The notes beneath the pieces were generated by a model that saw only the letters and a program-made list of their open reading frames with translations, was not told the origin of the DNA and made no database searches. Both the position numbers and the translations under genes were made by a program. From Butyrivibrio sp. (GTDB taxonomy: Bacteria > Bacillota > Clostridia > Lachnospirales > Lachnospiraceae), in assembly GCA_017615275.1 (NCBI GenBank), contig JAGAAO010000074.1, positions 1 to 44,921 on the forward strand: DNA of 44,921 nucleotides. Direction: 5' to 3'. Positions 16,869 to 30,020 of the stretch are shown piece after piece (position 1 is the first letter of the stretch; every line of letters begins with the position of its first letter).

Positions 16869-17968
16869 TAATAAAATCATTGGAATTGGCTGATTTCAGA
16901 AACTACGAGAATGTAAAAATAGATTTCAGTAGTGGAACTAACATACTGTATGGTGACAATGCGCAGGGGAAGACCAACATTTTGGAGGCAATATTTATTT
17001 CCGCGACAACAAAGTCACACAAAGGCAGTAAAGACAAAGAAATTATCAGATTCGGTAAAGAAGAAGCACATATAAGAACCATCTTGGAAAAAGATAACGC
17101 GGAGTACCGCGTTGATATGCATCTTAGAAAAAATAAGTCCAAGGGAATTGCTATTGACGGGCAAAAAATCAAGAGAGCATCAGATCTTATCGGGAGGTTG
17201 AATGTAGTTTTTTTCTCGCCGGAAGATCTTAGCATAATAAAAAACGGTCCTTCGGAAAGACGCAGATTTATGGATATGGAACTGTGCCAGCTGGACCAAA
17301 TATATCTTAACAGTCTTTCTAAGTATAACAAACTGGTAATCGAAAGAAATAAGGTTCTTAAGGATCTTTTTGAGCACCCGGAAAACAGCGTGCTTCTTGA
17401 TGTTCAGGATAAGCAATTATTTGAATACGGATCCGTCATAATAAAAACAAGAGAAAAATTCATCAAAGATCTTAATGAAATAATAAGACCTATTCATGAA
17501 AAGCTAACGGGAGAGAAAGAACTCCTGTCGGTTTACTATGAGCCAAATGTAACACTTGATGAGTTTGAAAAGAAATTAAAGCAGTCCAGACAGAGGGATA
17601 TGTATACAAAGCAGACAACTGTCGGACCTCACAAGGACGATTTTTCTTTTGTGATAAAAAAAGTAAATGCGGAAGAAGCGATAGACATCAGGAAGTTTGG
17701 ATCTCAAGGTCAGCAAAGAACCGCATCTTTATCACTTAAGCTCTCAGAAATAGAGATAGTAAAAAAGGCAAAGAAAGAAAATCCGGTTCTTTTGCTTGAT
17801 GATGTTTTGTCAGAACTTGACAGTAACAGACAGAATTATCTTTTGAACACAATAGGAAATATTCAAACGATAATAACCTGTACCGGACTTGATGAATTTG
17901 TTAATAACAGATTTGAAATAGATAAACTGTTCAAAGTAACAGAAGGAACAGTAAGTAGTGAAAACTAA
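16865..17968 (+). CDS. recF: DNA replication and repair protein RecF
   Basis: A 367-residue SMC-like ATPase. The N terminus MIIKSLELADFRNYEN leads to Walker A GDNAQGKTN (K36). The signature region is KFGSQGQQRTASLSLKLSE, and Walker B is PVLLLDDVLSELD. RecF binds gapped duplex DNA and with RecO and RecR loads RecA at stalled forks. It overlaps yaaA by 4 nt, and gyrB follows after 15 nt. Confidence 0.96.
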   Translation: MIIKSLELADFRNYENVKIDFSSGTNILYGDNAQGKTNILEAIFISATTKSHKGSKDKEIIRFGKEEAHIRTILEKDNAEYRVDMHLRKNKSKGIAIDGQKIKRASDLIGRLNVVFFSPEDLSIIKNGPSERRRFMDMELCQLDQIYLNSLSKYNKLVIERNKVLKDLFEHPENSVLLDVQDKQLFEYGSVIIKTREKFIKDLNEIIRPIHEKLTGEKELLSVYYEPNVTLDEFEKKLKQSRQRDMYTKQTTVGPHKDDFSFVIKKVNAEEAIDIRKFGSQGQQRTASLSLKLSEIEIVKKAKKENPVLLLDDVLSELDSNRQNYLLNTIGNIQTIITCTGLDEFVNNRFEIDKLFKVTEGTVSSEN

Positions 17969-17980
17969 GAAACGGGGTAA

Positions 17981-19921
<1,941 letters not shown>

Positions 19922-19940
19922 GAAACAAAAAGGAAAAGAA

Positions 19941-22523
19941 ATGGCTGAAAATAACAACAATAACAACAACGGATTGTCAGATGACGTTTTTGAAAAAGTC
20001 ACCACTGACAGAATAAAAGAAGTTGACCTTCAGAAGACGATGGAAGCTGACTACATCGATTATGCAATGAGTGTAATCGCATCTCGTGCACTTCCTGATG
20101 TCAGAGACGGTCTTAAGCCGGTACAGAGAAGAATTCTGTATTCAATGATCGAGCTCAACAATGGTCCCGACAAGCCACATCGTAAATGTGCGCGTATCGT
20201 CGGAGATACAATGGGTAAATTTCACCCTCATGGTGACAGTTCTATCTACGGCGCATTGGTAAACATGGCACAGCCATGGTCAATGAGATATTGTCTTGTT
20301 GACGGACACGGAAACTTCGGATCTGTCGACGGAGACGGCGCTGCGGCTATGCGATATACCGAGGCACGTCTTACAAAAATCTCTATGGAGATGACTGCTG
20401 ACATCGGAAAAGATACGGTAGATTTTGCTCCTAACTTTGACGAAACAGAAAAAGAGCCGGTTGTTCTCCCGAGCAGATATCCCAATCTTCTTGTTAACGG
20501 AACAACAGGTATTGCGGTAGGAATGGCAACAAACATTCCTCCTCACAATTTAAGAGAAATAATCGGTGCGGTTGTTAAGATGATCGACAACCGTGTACTT
20601 GAGGATAGAGAGACAGATATCGAAGAACTTCTGTCTATTGTAAAAGCACCCGATTTCCCTACAGGTGGTATTATCCTGGGAACAAAGGGAGCAGAGGAAG
20701 CTTACAGAACAGGTAGAGGAAAAGTAATAGTAAGAGCCGTGACTGATATCGAGCCCATGCAAAACGGCAAGAACAGAATCGTCGTTACGGAACTTCCTTA
20801 CCTCGTTAATAAAGCAAATATGATCTCAAAGATCGCCGAGCTCGTAAAGATGAAAAAGCTCGACGGAATCACAGCACTCAGAGATGAGTCCGATAGAGAA
20901 GGTATGCGTGTTGTTATCGAGCTTAGAAACGATGTTAATCCTAACATCATGCTCAATAAGCTCTACAAGCATACACAGATGCAGGATTCCTTCGGAATAA
21001 TCATGCTTGCGCTTGTAAACAATCAGCCCAAGATCATGAACATCAAAGAGATGCTTGGGCATTACATCGCGCATCAGGAAGATGTAGTAACCAGAAGAAC
21101 AAAATATGATCTCAACAAAGCTGAAGAGCGAGATCATATCTTACAGGGATTGCTGATAGCACTTGATAATATTGATGAAGTTATCAAGATCATAAGAGGC
21201 AGTAAGACTGTAGCAATAGCTAAAGAACAACTCATGGCACGCTTTGGTCTTACAGATGTTCAGGCTCAGGCTATTGTTGATATGAGACTTCGTACTCTCA
21301 CAGGTTTGGAGAGAGACAAGCTTGAACAGGAACATGCTGAACTCCTTAAGAGAATCGAGGAATTGAAGGCTATTCTTGCAGACAGAAAAATACTTCTCGG
21401 AGTTATCAAAAAAGAGATAACAGAGATTTCAGATAAGTTCGGTGATGACAGAAAATCACAGATAGGTCATGATGATTCCGATATCGATATGGAAGATCTT
21501 ATTCCTAACGTGAATACTGTAATTGCAATGACAAATCTCGGATACATTAAGAGGATGTCAATTGATAACTTTAAAGCTCAGAACCGCGGAGGTAAGGGAA
21601 TTAAGGGAATTACCACAATCGATAACGATTTTGTGGAAGATATCCTTATGACAACAACACATAACTATGTGATGTTCTTTACCAATACGGGAAGAGTATA
21701 CAGACTTAAGGTTTATCAGATTCCGGAAGCTTCAAGAACATCAAGAGGAATGGCGATTGTCAATCTCTTGCAGCTTGCTCCCGGAGAAAAGATAACTGCG
21801 ATGATTCCTGTTAAGGACTTTGAAGATGAGGAAAAGAGCTTATTTATGGTAACCAAGAAAGGTACTGTAAAGAAAACTCCGATTACCGATTTCGTAAATG
21901 TCAGAAAGACAGGACTTGCAGCAATCAATCTTAGAGATGATGATGAACTTATTGAGGTTAAGACTGTTCAGAAGGGTGCAGAAGTATTCCTTGTAACAAA
22001 GAACGGAATGTGTATCCACTTTGATGAGGAAGATGTAAGAGCAACCGGAAGATCTTCAATGGGTGTAAGAGGAATGACTCTCGACGATACCGATGAGATT
22101 GTCGGAATGCAGCTTAATACTCAGGGTGATTCACTTCTTATAGTTTCTGAAAAAGGATATGGAAAGAGAACCGTTTTAAGTGAGTTCAACAACCAGTTCA
22201 GAGGCGGTAAAGGTGTTAAGTGCTATAAGATAACAGAAAAGACAGGAGCTGTTATCGGTGTTAAGGCAGTTAATGATGATAATGAGATCATGATGATAAC
22301 GAACGCCGGAATCATAATACAGCTTCGTATGGATGAAATTACCATCCATGGAAGAGTAACATCCGGAGTTAAGATGATAAATCTCAACAAGGGAGTTACT
22401 GTTGCTAAAATTGCCAAGGTCAGAGAAAAAGTATCTGACGGTGAAAAGGAACTCGATAATATCGATGAAGTAAATGAAGGTGCTGAGAGCACTGAAAATA
22501 CTGATGATAATGTAGACGCTTAA
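19941..22523 (+). CDS. gyrA: DNA gyrase subunit A
   Basis: An 860-residue cleavage-reunion subunit. The winged-helix catalytic domain has the nucleophile Tyr139 ([11 protein letters not shown]. coli Tyr122). The quinolone-determining stretch [17 protein letters not shown] has Ser100 (E. coli Ser83) and Gly104 where E. coli has Asp87. The C-terminal half is the six-bladed beta-pinwheel that wraps DNA, with the GyrA box QNRGGKG near residues 549-555 (usual consensus QRRGGKG). The C-terminal tail is acidic. An unusual run of seven Asn follows MAE at the N terminus; it may be an expansion of AAC/AAT codons. Confidence 0.98.
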   Translation: MAENNNNNNNGLSDDVFEKVTTDRIKEVDLQKTMEADYIDYAMSVIASRALPDVRDGLKPVQRRILYSMIELNNGPDKPHRKCARIVGDTMGKFHPHGDSSIYGALVNMAQPWSMRYCLVDGHGNFGSVDGDGAAAMRYTEARLTKISMEMTADIGKDTVDFAPNFDETEKEPVVLPSRYPNLLVNGTTGIAVGMATNIPPHNLREIIGAVVKMIDNRVLEDRETDIEELLSIVKAPDFPTGGIILGTKGAEEAYRTGRGKVIVRAVTDIEPMQNGKNRIVVTELPYLVNKANMISKIAELVKMKKLDGITALRDESDREGMRVVIELRNDVNPNIMLNKLYKHTQMQDSFGIIMLALVNNQPKIMNIKEMLGHYIAHQEDVVTRRTKYDLNKAEERDHILQGLLIALDNIDEVIKIIRGSKTVAIAKEQLMARFGLTDVQAQAIVDMRLRTLTGLERDKLEQEHAELLKRIEELKAILADRKILLGVIKKEITEISDKFGDDRKSQIGHDDSDIDMEDLIPNVNTVIAMTNLGYIKRMSIDNFKAQNRGGKGIKGITTIDNDFVEDILMTTTHNYVMFFTNTGRVYRLKVYQIPEASRTSRGMAIVNLLQLAPGEKITAMIPVKDFEDEEKSLFMVTKKGTVKKTPITDFVNVRKTGLAAINLRDDDELIEVKTVQKGAEVFLVTKNGMCIHFDEEDVRATGRSSMGVRGMTLDDTDEIVGMQLNTQGDSLLIVSEKGYGKRTVLSEFNNQFRGGKGVKCYKITEKTGAVIGVKAVNDDNEIMMITNAGIIIQLRMDEITIHGRVTSGVKMINLNKGVTVAKIAKVREKVSDGEKELDNIDEVNEGAESTENTDDNVDA

Positions 22524-22545
22524 GATATCAGCGGGGTAGAGTAGC

Positions 22546-24000
22546 ATGAAGATCGGACTGGTAATCTCTGAACTTGAAGACAACGAAGTAAAGAGAATCT
22601 GCATAGGAGCAAATAAGGCGGCAAAGGACAAGGGTGTAACCCTTGTCATGTTGCCGGGAAAATATCTTGTAAACAATGATGACATTGATCAGGATAACCC
22701 ATACAAATATCAGAGCACAGCTCTTTTTGATTATGCATCGAAGCTTGAATTCGATGCGCTTGTTGTCGACATTGAACGAATAGGCAGAGATGTTGCCATT
22801 TTGAAGAAAGAATCTCTTTTAAAGAATTTTACCGACATTCCTTTCCTGACTCTTACAGAGCAGGAAGGATATGTATCTTCAAAGAAAATACTGTCCGATC
22901 ATGAACAGCTTGAAAGACAGGGATATCAGGCAATCTGTGATGCAATATCATATGCGAAAACAGGGGAACTTTCCAATGAGGAACCTCCCCATGTTTTTTC
23001 TTTCATAGAGGAGTCTGACGAGAAGGCTCTTAATGTCGTTTCTCAAATATGCACACGACTGTTTAACAGAAAGTTTGAAGAGGATGCTCTTTATAAAAAA
23101 ATGGGCAGAATAAATCTTGAACTTGGAGTGCAGAATTGGGGTATTTTTCTCTATGACAGGAAGATAAGAAATACATTTAAGCTTCCTTGGGAATTTCCTG
23201 AAAACATAAATATAAAGAGCGCCGTTGTAAACGGAAGCGAGATAGTAGATGGCAAGAAAACAGTGATAGAAACAAGCAAGATATTGTCTGTTTTTGATAA
23301 AGAAGCTCCGAAAGTTTTTGTTGCCGGAAATATCTTTATAGGTGAATATCAGCTTGGACTTATGATAACTGAATTTGATCCTAAGATACTTGTGGATAAC
23401 TATTTTGAAAGTCTTGTAAGTATCGCTACGGCAGGATCAAGAGTTTCATATCTCGAGACTGAGCTTGATAAGACAAGAGAAGCATTGTATGAAGTTCAGG
23501 AAGAACTTGCAAAAGATGATTCTGTTCTCGATCATATCGGAGGTGAGGATTATCTCACAGGCGGTCTTAACAGAAGAGGATTTTTTGCAAAGGCATATGA
23601 CTATCTGAAAGAGAATTTCGAACCCGGATGCTATGCGGTCGTTGCATACATAAGAATGGATTCGCTTAAGAAGATAAATGATGTGTACGGCCATGAAGAA
23701 GGTGACCGCGCGGTAAAAGAAGTATCTATGATACTTGAAGAAGTGTTTAAAGACAGCGTATACGGAAGAATACGCGGTGATGAATTTGCAGCTATTGAGA
23801 TAGTGTCGGAAGAAGGTAAAGCAGAGGCTTTGAGACAGGAGATGTCATCTCAGAACGCAGATCTTCTTGCAAGATCAAACAGATATATCAACTATCTTCA
23901 GTACGCAATATGTGAATTCAGCTACGAAGAAAATCTTTCACTCAGAGAGATGCTTAAAGAAACAGACGAAGGTCTGAAAAACGTAAAGGGAAGTTTCTAA
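22546..24000 (+). CDS. GGDEF protein with N-terminal periplasmic-binding-protein-like sensor
   Basis: A 484-residue soluble protein. Residues about 1-130 ([15 protein letters not shown]...[18 protein letters not shown]) resemble a LacI/PBP-like ligand-binding fold without a DNA-binding part. A middle region of about 150-310 is unassigned, and a short helix (about 305-325) leads to a GGDEF domain at about 335-484. That domain has [32 protein letters not shown] and the active-site loop RGDEF at residues 410-414. The first Gly of GGDEF is Arg, but the GDEF catalytic part is kept, so c-di-GMP synthesis is possible and not certain. No membrane segment is seen. It lies 22 nt after gyrA and 1 nt before exoA, apparently in one transcript. 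Confidence 0.82.
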   Translation: MKIGLVISELEDNEVKRICIGANKAAKDKGVTLVMLPGKYLVNNDDIDQDNPYKYQSTALFDYASKLEFDALVVDIERIGRDVAILKKESLLKNFTDIPFLTLTEQEGYVSSKKILSDHEQLERQGYQAICDAISYAKTGELSNEEPPHVFSFIEESDEKALNVVSQICTRLFNRKFEEDALYKKMGRINLELGVQNWGIFLYDRKIRNTFKLPWEFPENINIKSAVVNGSEIVDGKKTVIETSKILSVFDKEAPKVFVAGNIFIGEYQLGLMITEFDPKILVDNYFESLVSIATAGSRVSYLETELDKTREALYEVQEELAKDDSVLDHIGGEDYLTGGLNRRGFFAKAYDYLKENFEPGCYAVVAYIRMDSLKKINDVYGHEEGDRAVKEVSMILEEVFKDSVYGRIRGDEFAAIEIVSEEGKAEALRQEMSSQNADLLARSNRYINYLQYAICEFSYEENLSLREMLKETDEGLKNVKGSF

Positions 24001-24001
24001 C

Positions 24002-24763
24002 ATGGGATTAAAGCTTGTATCATGGAATGTCAACGGACTAAGAGCATGCGTATCAAAAGGATGCTTTCAGGAATTTATGGATAAAGAAAATCCTGATGTT
24101 ATCTGCCTTCAGGAGACAAAGCTTCAGGAAGGACAGATTAAAATGGACCTTCCGGGATACGAAAAATATTGGAACTATGCAGAGAAAAAGGGCTATTCGG
24201 GAACTGCTATCTTTACAAAAGAAAAGCCTGTTTCCGTTACTTACGGACTTGGAATAGAAGAACATGATCACGAAGGAAGAGTAATTACCGCTGAGTACAA
24301 CGACTATTACCTTGTTACTGTTTATGTTCCGAATGCAAAAGAGGATCTTTCAAGACTTGAATACAGACAGGTCTGGGAAGATGATTTTCTTAAGTATATT
24401 AAAAAGCTTGAAGAAACAAAGCCTGTAATATATTGTGGCGATCTCAACGTTGCTCATAAAGAAATAGATCTTAAGAATCCAAAGAGCAACAGAGGACATG
24501 CGGGGTTTACAGATGAAGAGAGAGCAAAGTTTGATAATGTTGTTTCATCAAATCTTGTGGATACATTCAGATATTTTTATCCCGATCTCGAAGGAGCATA
24601 TTCATGGTGGTCATATAGATTCCATGCAAGAGAGAAGAATGCGGGATGGCGTATCGACTACTTTGTCGTATCGCAGTCGCTCATGCCTTCAATAGAAGAC
24701 GCCAAGATTTACAGTGAGGCTCTGGGCTCAGATCATTGTCCGGTTGGACTTATATTGAAATAA
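24002..24763 (+). CDS. xth: Exodeoxyribonuclease III / AP endonuclease
   Basis: A 253-residue member of the endonuclease/exonuclease/phosphatase fold. [13 protein letters not shown] supplies the Asn metal/active-site residue. CLQETKLQ supplies the metal-binding Glu, [11 protein letters not shown] the catalytic Asp-Asn pair, and the C-terminal GSDHCPVG the essential Asp-His. It cleaves at abasic sites and trims 3' blocked ends in base-excision repair. Length is typical of the ExoA/XthA family. The start is 1 nt after the GGDEF gene. Confidence 0.95.
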   Translation: MGLKLVSWNVNGLRACVSKGCFQEFMDKENPDVICLQETKLQEGQIKMDLPGYEKYWNYAEKKGYSGTAIFTKEKPVSVTYGLGIEEHDHEGRVITAEYNDYYLVTVYVPNAKEDLSRLEYRQVWEDDFLKYIKKLEETKPVIYCGDLNVAHKEIDLKNPKSNRGHAGFTDEERAKFDNVVSSNLVDTFRYFYPDLEGAYSWWSYRFHAREKNAGWRIDYFVVSQSLMPSIEDAKIYSEALGSDHCPVGLILK

Positions 24764-24781
24764 GGGACAGTAAAATAAACA

Positions 24782-25741
24782 ATGAATAATCTGATATTTA
24801 GTTTAAATGCAACACTTCCCGTTTTTCTTTTGATGATCTTTGGGTATTTGCTAAATAAAATAGGTTACATTGATGATAAAGCAGCTGCGTGGATGGACAA
24901 ATTTGTGTTCAAGATTGCTCTTCCCGCGCTGCTTTTTGTGGACCTTGCGGATCAGGATTTTAAAGGAACCTGGAACGGAAAATTTGTGTTGTTCTGTTTT
25001 CTTGTAACAATAATAAGCATAGGTGTCATATCAGTTTTCTCTGTGATATGTGTAAAAGAAAAAGGTAAAAGAGGAGAGTTTATTCAGGGAGCATACAGAA
25101 GCAGTGCAGCTCTTCTGGGACTTGCCTTTATTCACAGTATCTACGGAGACGCAAGTTCAGGAATGGGACCGCTTATGATACTTGGAAGTGTCCCACTTTA
25201 CAATATCTTTGCCGTAATAATACTTATGGTCACTGCAGAGAATGATTGTGAGAATGCAAATAAAAAAGAGCTGATAAAAAATACAGCTCTGGGAATCTTA
25301 AAGAACCCTATCATCATAGGAATAGTGGTAGGGCTCTTGTGGTCGTTGTTAAGAATACCGAAGCCCGTGGTATTAACAGGTTTTATGAATAATATAGCTA
25401 AGCTCGCGACACCACTTGGACTTATGTCTATGGGTGCATCTTTTGACATAAAAAAAGCGCTCAATGAAATCAAACCGGCGCTTATTGCATCATTTATAAA
25501 GTTATTTGTTCTTGCGGGAATATTTCTGCCTATAGCTGTGAGTCTGGGATTTGCAGGAGAACAGATAGTTGCGATACTTATAATGCTTGGTTCAGCAACT
25601 ACCGTCAGCTGCTATATCATGGCTAAAAGCATGGGACATGAGGGAGTTTTGAGCAGCAGCATTGTTATGATGACTACTTTCGGATGCTCGTTTTCCCTCA
25701 CATTCTGGCTTTTTATCTTACGTACTTTCGGAATAATATAA
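24782..25741 (+). CDS. AEC-family transporter (auxin efflux carrier type)
   Basis: A 319-residue hydrophobic protein with about ten transmembrane helices in two halves. The N-terminal half starts NLIFSLNATLPVFLLMIFGYLLNKIG, and the second half contains the family-typical ATPLGLMSMGASF and SATTVSCYIMAKSMG. AEC proteins export or exchange small organic anions such as malate or amino-acid derivatives. The substrate here cannot be told. It is 18 nt after exoA. A hairpin at its 3' end overlaps the convergent gene. Confidence 0.88.
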   Translation: MNNLIFSLNATLPVFLLMIFGYLLNKIGYIDDKAAAWMDKFVFKIALPALLFVDLADQDFKGTWNGKFVLFCFLVTIISIGVISVFSVICVKEKGKRGEFIQGAYRSSAALLGLAFIHSIYGDASSGMGPLMILGSVPLYNIFAVIILMVTAENDCENANKKELIKNTALGILKNPIIIGIVVGLLWSLLRIPKPVVLTGFMNNIAKLATPLGLMSMGASFDIKKALNEIKPALIASFIKLFVLAGIFLPIAVSLGFAGEQIVAILIMLGSATTVSCYIMAKSMGHEGVLSSSIVMMTTFGCSFSLTFWLFILRTFGII

Positions 25742-25746
25742 TATCA

Positions 25747-25780
25747 GCTTTTCTCAGAAATCAACTTTTTTGAGGAAAGC
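25747..25780. other. Hairpin at convergent gene ends
   Basis: GCTTTTCTCA and TGAGGAAAGC pair over 10 bp (one G-T) across the 3' end of the hydrolase gene, including its stop. It lies 5 nt beyond the transporter stop. No T run follows on either side, so termination in both directions is only a possibility. Confidence 0.35.
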
Positions 25781-26680
25781 ACCGATCTTACCCCAGTAAT
25801 TATCAGGATCAATGACAACTCCACGAACATGTTCAGATCCAAGTATCATGCAGTACATCTTTTTGCACTTGGCAGCCTCGTAGAGACGTGAGCACATCTG
25901 AGGATCGATAAGTGTATCCTCGTCTCCGTGCATAAAGAGTGTGGGAGTCTTTGATTTGCTGACTGCGTCGATAGGACTCACATCATTAATATCAAATCCC
26001 GAGCGAATATAAATAATGATCCTTGCAAGGAAGAGCGCAACAGGTACAGGAATTATAGCGCCTTTCATAGTCTTGTAGATCTTTGCAAATTGCTCTTTTA
26101 ATGTAGTGTAGGAGCTGTCTGCTATAGCAGCTTTTACATTTTCGGGAAGATGTTCGCCTGTTGTCATAAGAACTGTAGCGGCACCCATGGACATTCCATG
26201 AATAAGAATGTTTGCATCGGGATCTCTTTTGATTATCCAATAGATCCACTCCATTATGTCAAGCCTGTCATCCAGACCATATCCTACATATTTGCCTTCG
26301 CTTTTTCCAAATCCGCGAAGATCGGGAAGGAGACAGTTTATATTTTCTGAGAGGTAATGCTTGGCGAAAATGCCGTTACCTTCGTGATTATCACCTATTC
26401 CGTGAACAAGAATCACATATCTGTGTGAGTTTTCTTTTGCGGGAATGTAGGTCGCATGAAGCTTGAGTTCATCGATACTGTTTATATACATATCCTGCTT
26501 ATCGGGATGATTTCTGACAAACATTCTACCTTCAGTGACAGATATGTCATGATCGGGTTTTTCATCGGTATGCTGAACCGGAACCGAAGAAATTTTATAA
26601 ATATAATTTGTGAAAGCATACATTCCGCCGAGAAATGCAGAGAAAATGCCAAGTTTCAGAATTGAATTCTTTTTGCTCAT
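25754..26680 (-). CDS. Alpha/beta hydrolase, membrane-anchored
   Basis: A 308-residue protein. The N terminus has a hydrophobic segment (about 7-27, ILKLGIFSAFLGGMYAFTNYIY) that acts as a signal anchor. The hydrolase fold follows, with YVILVHGIGDN (oxyanion region), PDLRGFGKS, the nucleophile elbow GMSMG (Ser164), HGDEDTLID (Asp255) and SEHV (His284). The triad is complete, so it should be an active esterase, lipase or peptidase-like enzyme of the BAAT/S9-like type on the outer face of the membrane. The substrate is unknown. The start at 26680 is chosen because AGAGG lies 8 nt upstream; an earlier ATG 45 nt upstream has none. It converges on the AEC gene. Confidence 0.85.
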   Translation of the reverse strand: MSKKNSILKLGIFSAFLGGMYAFTNYIYKISSVPVQHTDEKPDHDISVTEGRMFVRNHPDKQDMYINSIDELKLHATYIPAKENSHRYVILVHGIGDNHEGNGIFAKHYLSENINCLLPDLRGFGKSEGKYVGYGLDDRLDIMEWIYWIIKRDPDANILIHGMSMGAATVLMTTGEHLPENVKAAIADSSYTTLKEQFAKIYKTMKGAIIPVPVALFLARIIIYIRSGFDINDVSPIDAVSKSKTPTLFMHGDEDTLIDPQMCSRLYEAAKCKKMYCMILGSEHVRGVVIDPDNYWGKIGAFLKKVDF

Positions 26681-26773
26681 TAGAACACCTCTTGTAAAAA
26701 GATTAAAGGCACTATATTTAAGCACCTCTCTATATATACTACCATTTTTTTCAAAATAATTGCATTTTTCCGG

Positions 26774-26817
26774 TTGCTTTTTTTAAAGAATAGAATATTA
26801 TATTTATATAAATATAA
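26774..26817 (+). promoter_or_regulatory. Promoter with adjacent palindrome upstream of the GH51 gene
   Basis: TTGCTT (26774-26779), 16 bp, then TATTAT (26796-26801). A perfect 20-bp AT-only palindrome at 26798-26817 overlaps the -10 element and covers the expected start site. It would suit an operator, although AT-only palindromes also arise by chance. Confidence 0.5.
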
Positions 26818-28350
<1,533 letters not shown>

Positions 28351-28368
28351 AAACAAAATACGTAAATT

Positions 28369-28422
28369 AACTTTTACTCCAAATTCTTGTGGCATAAAAC
28401 CTAAGGATTTGGAGTAAAGTTT
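28369..28422 (+). terminator. Terminator after the GH51 gene
   Basis: The arms TTTACTCCAAAT and ATTTGGAGTAAA form a perfect 12-bp stem around a loop of about 23 nt, extended by further AACT/AGTT pairing. It begins 18 nt after the stop codon and is followed by TTTAATTAAAAG, a moderate T tract. Confidence 0.65.
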
Positions 28423-28452
28423 AATTAAAAGTTATAAATTTCTTTTACAATA

Positions 28453-28461
28453 TGATATACT
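28453..28461 (+). promoter_or_regulatory. Extended -10 promoter of the MBOAT gene
   Basis: TGATATACT is a TGn-TATACT extended -10, 31 bp before the start codon. The -35 region (TATAAA) is poor, as is common with extended -10 promoters. Confidence 0.5.
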
Positions 28462-28491
28462 CTCTATGATGTATAAAAACGGAGAGTAATA

Positions 28492-30012
28492 ATGGGTTTC
28501 AATTCATTTGCATTCATATTGGTATTTCTTCCAATATTATTGATAGGCTGGTATATACTCAATAGATCACAGAAATACAAAGTGGCAGATGCTTTCTTGG
28601 TAGTGATGTCACTGTATTTTTATTATACTTTCGGACTGACTTTCCTTGTAATTCTGACAGTAAGCCTGGGGGTAAACTATGGTCTGAGTGCTCTCATTCT
28701 CGTAATCGATTCGAGAGATACGGGAGAAAACGGTTTATACAAAAAAATCATAAAGGTAGTCGGAGTGCTTTTTAATCTTGGACTCCTGTTCTATTTCAAA
28801 TATCTTGGTTTTTTCACCGAAAATTTCAATGCTGTTTTCAAAACGGGATTTACAGTTGATAATATAATAATGCCCATTGGTATCAGCTTTTTTACCTTTG
28901 GACAGATTTCGTATATCGTTGATAGGGCAAATAATGAGGCTTCACACTATGATTTTTTGGAATATGCGCTTTACACAGTGTATTTTCCAAAATTGATACA
29001 GGGGCCTATCGCTCTGCACAAAGAGATGATTGATCAGTTCAGGGATAAATCGCTTAGGACATATGATTCCGTGAGATTTGCCGGCGGACTGATGTCTTTT
29101 GTAATAGGACTCTCTAAAAAAGTACTGCTTGCGGATGTGCTTTCAAGAGTTGTAAATTACGGCTTTGAGCAGACATATTATCTGGATACATTGACGGTCA
29201 CAGCGGTCATGCTTGCCTATACATTCCAGATTTATTTCGATTTTTCCGGATATTGCGATATGGCAAACGGAGTGAGCATTATGTTGGGATACAAGCTTCC
29301 AACAAACTTTAATTCTCCTTACAAAGCAGCTTCCGCAAAAGAGCTGTGGCAGAGATGGCATATGACTTTGTCGCGCTTTTTTATAAAATATGTTTATATT
29401 CCTCTTGGAGGAAGCAGAAAAGGAAAATACCGCACAATAGCCAATGTTCTCATAGTCTTCATCCTGAGCGGATTGTGGCACGGAGCCGGTTGGACATATA
29501 TATGCTGGGGACTTATGCAGGGACTTTTGGTAGTTTGGGACGATCTCGGAATAGTAAGTGTTGAAAAAGAAGGCAAATTCCTTTTTAGAAAAGAGCCTCT
29601 TTTAATAATTCCGAAAGCACTCGGAAGAGCTATGACGTTTATCGCATTTGTGGCATCACTTGTATTTTTCAGGTCGGAGTCTGTGGAAAAAGCATTGGTA
29701 ATGTTCAGAAGATTTTTCTTTTTTACATATCCGGGATTTTTTACAAGAACAGCAGCGAATCTCGATATTGCAGAGAACTACATCTTTAGGCAATTCCTGT
29801 CACAGATAGGCGGAGACGACACAATTGTTTACATGATCACACTTGTGATATATCTTGTTGTAAGCGGATTTATCATCACAAGAAAGAATACAGAAGAAAT
29901 AGTAAGTACAACGAATTTTGACAGAAAGACACTTGTGGGGATCACGGTTCTTTTCCTGTGGTCATTCATATCACTGTCAGCTGTTAGCACATTTATATAT
30001 TTTCAATTTTAA
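28492..30012 (+). CDS. MBOAT family membrane O-acyltransferase (DltB/AlgI type)
   Basis: A 506-residue polytopic membrane protein with about 11-12 helices. It starts GFNSFAFILVFLPILLIGWYI and has the family-defining segments IGISFFTFGQISYIVD, YFPKLIQGPI, IYFDFSGYCDMANGVS, NSPYKAASAKELWQRWHMTLS and SGLWHGAGWTYICWG. The catalytic His is His330 in LWHGAGW. It would move an acyl group across the membrane for O-acylation of an exported polymer such as exopolysaccharide, peptidoglycan or teichoic acid. The next gene, an SGNH-like protein 8 nt away, is its probable partner. No dltA or dltC is nearby, so D-alanylation is not indicated. Confidence 0.93.
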   Translation: MGFNSFAFILVFLPILLIGWYILNRSQKYKVADAFLVVMSLYFYYTFGLTFLVILTVSLGVNYGLSALILVIDSRDTGENGLYKKIIKVVGVLFNLGLLFYFKYLGFFTENFNAVFKTGFTVDNIIMPIGISFFTFGQISYIVDRANNEASHYDFLEYALYTVYFPKLIQGPIALHKEMIDQFRDKSLRTYDSVRFAGGLMSFVIGLSKKVLLADVLSRVVNYGFEQTYYLDTLTVTAVMLAYTFQIYFDFSGYCDMANGVSIMLGYKLPTNFNSPYKAASAKELWQRWHMTLSRFFIKYVYIPLGGSRKGKYRTIANVLIVFILSGLWHGAGWTYICWGLMQGLLVVWDDLGIVSVEKEGKFLFRKEPLLIIPKALGRAMTFIAFVASLVFFRSESVEKALVMFRRFFFFTYPGFFTRTAANLDIAENYIFRQFLSQIGGDDTIVYMITLVIYLVVSGFIITRKNTEEIVSTTNFDRKTLVGITVLFLWSFISLSAVSTFIYFQF

Positions 30013-30020
30013 GAACGATA

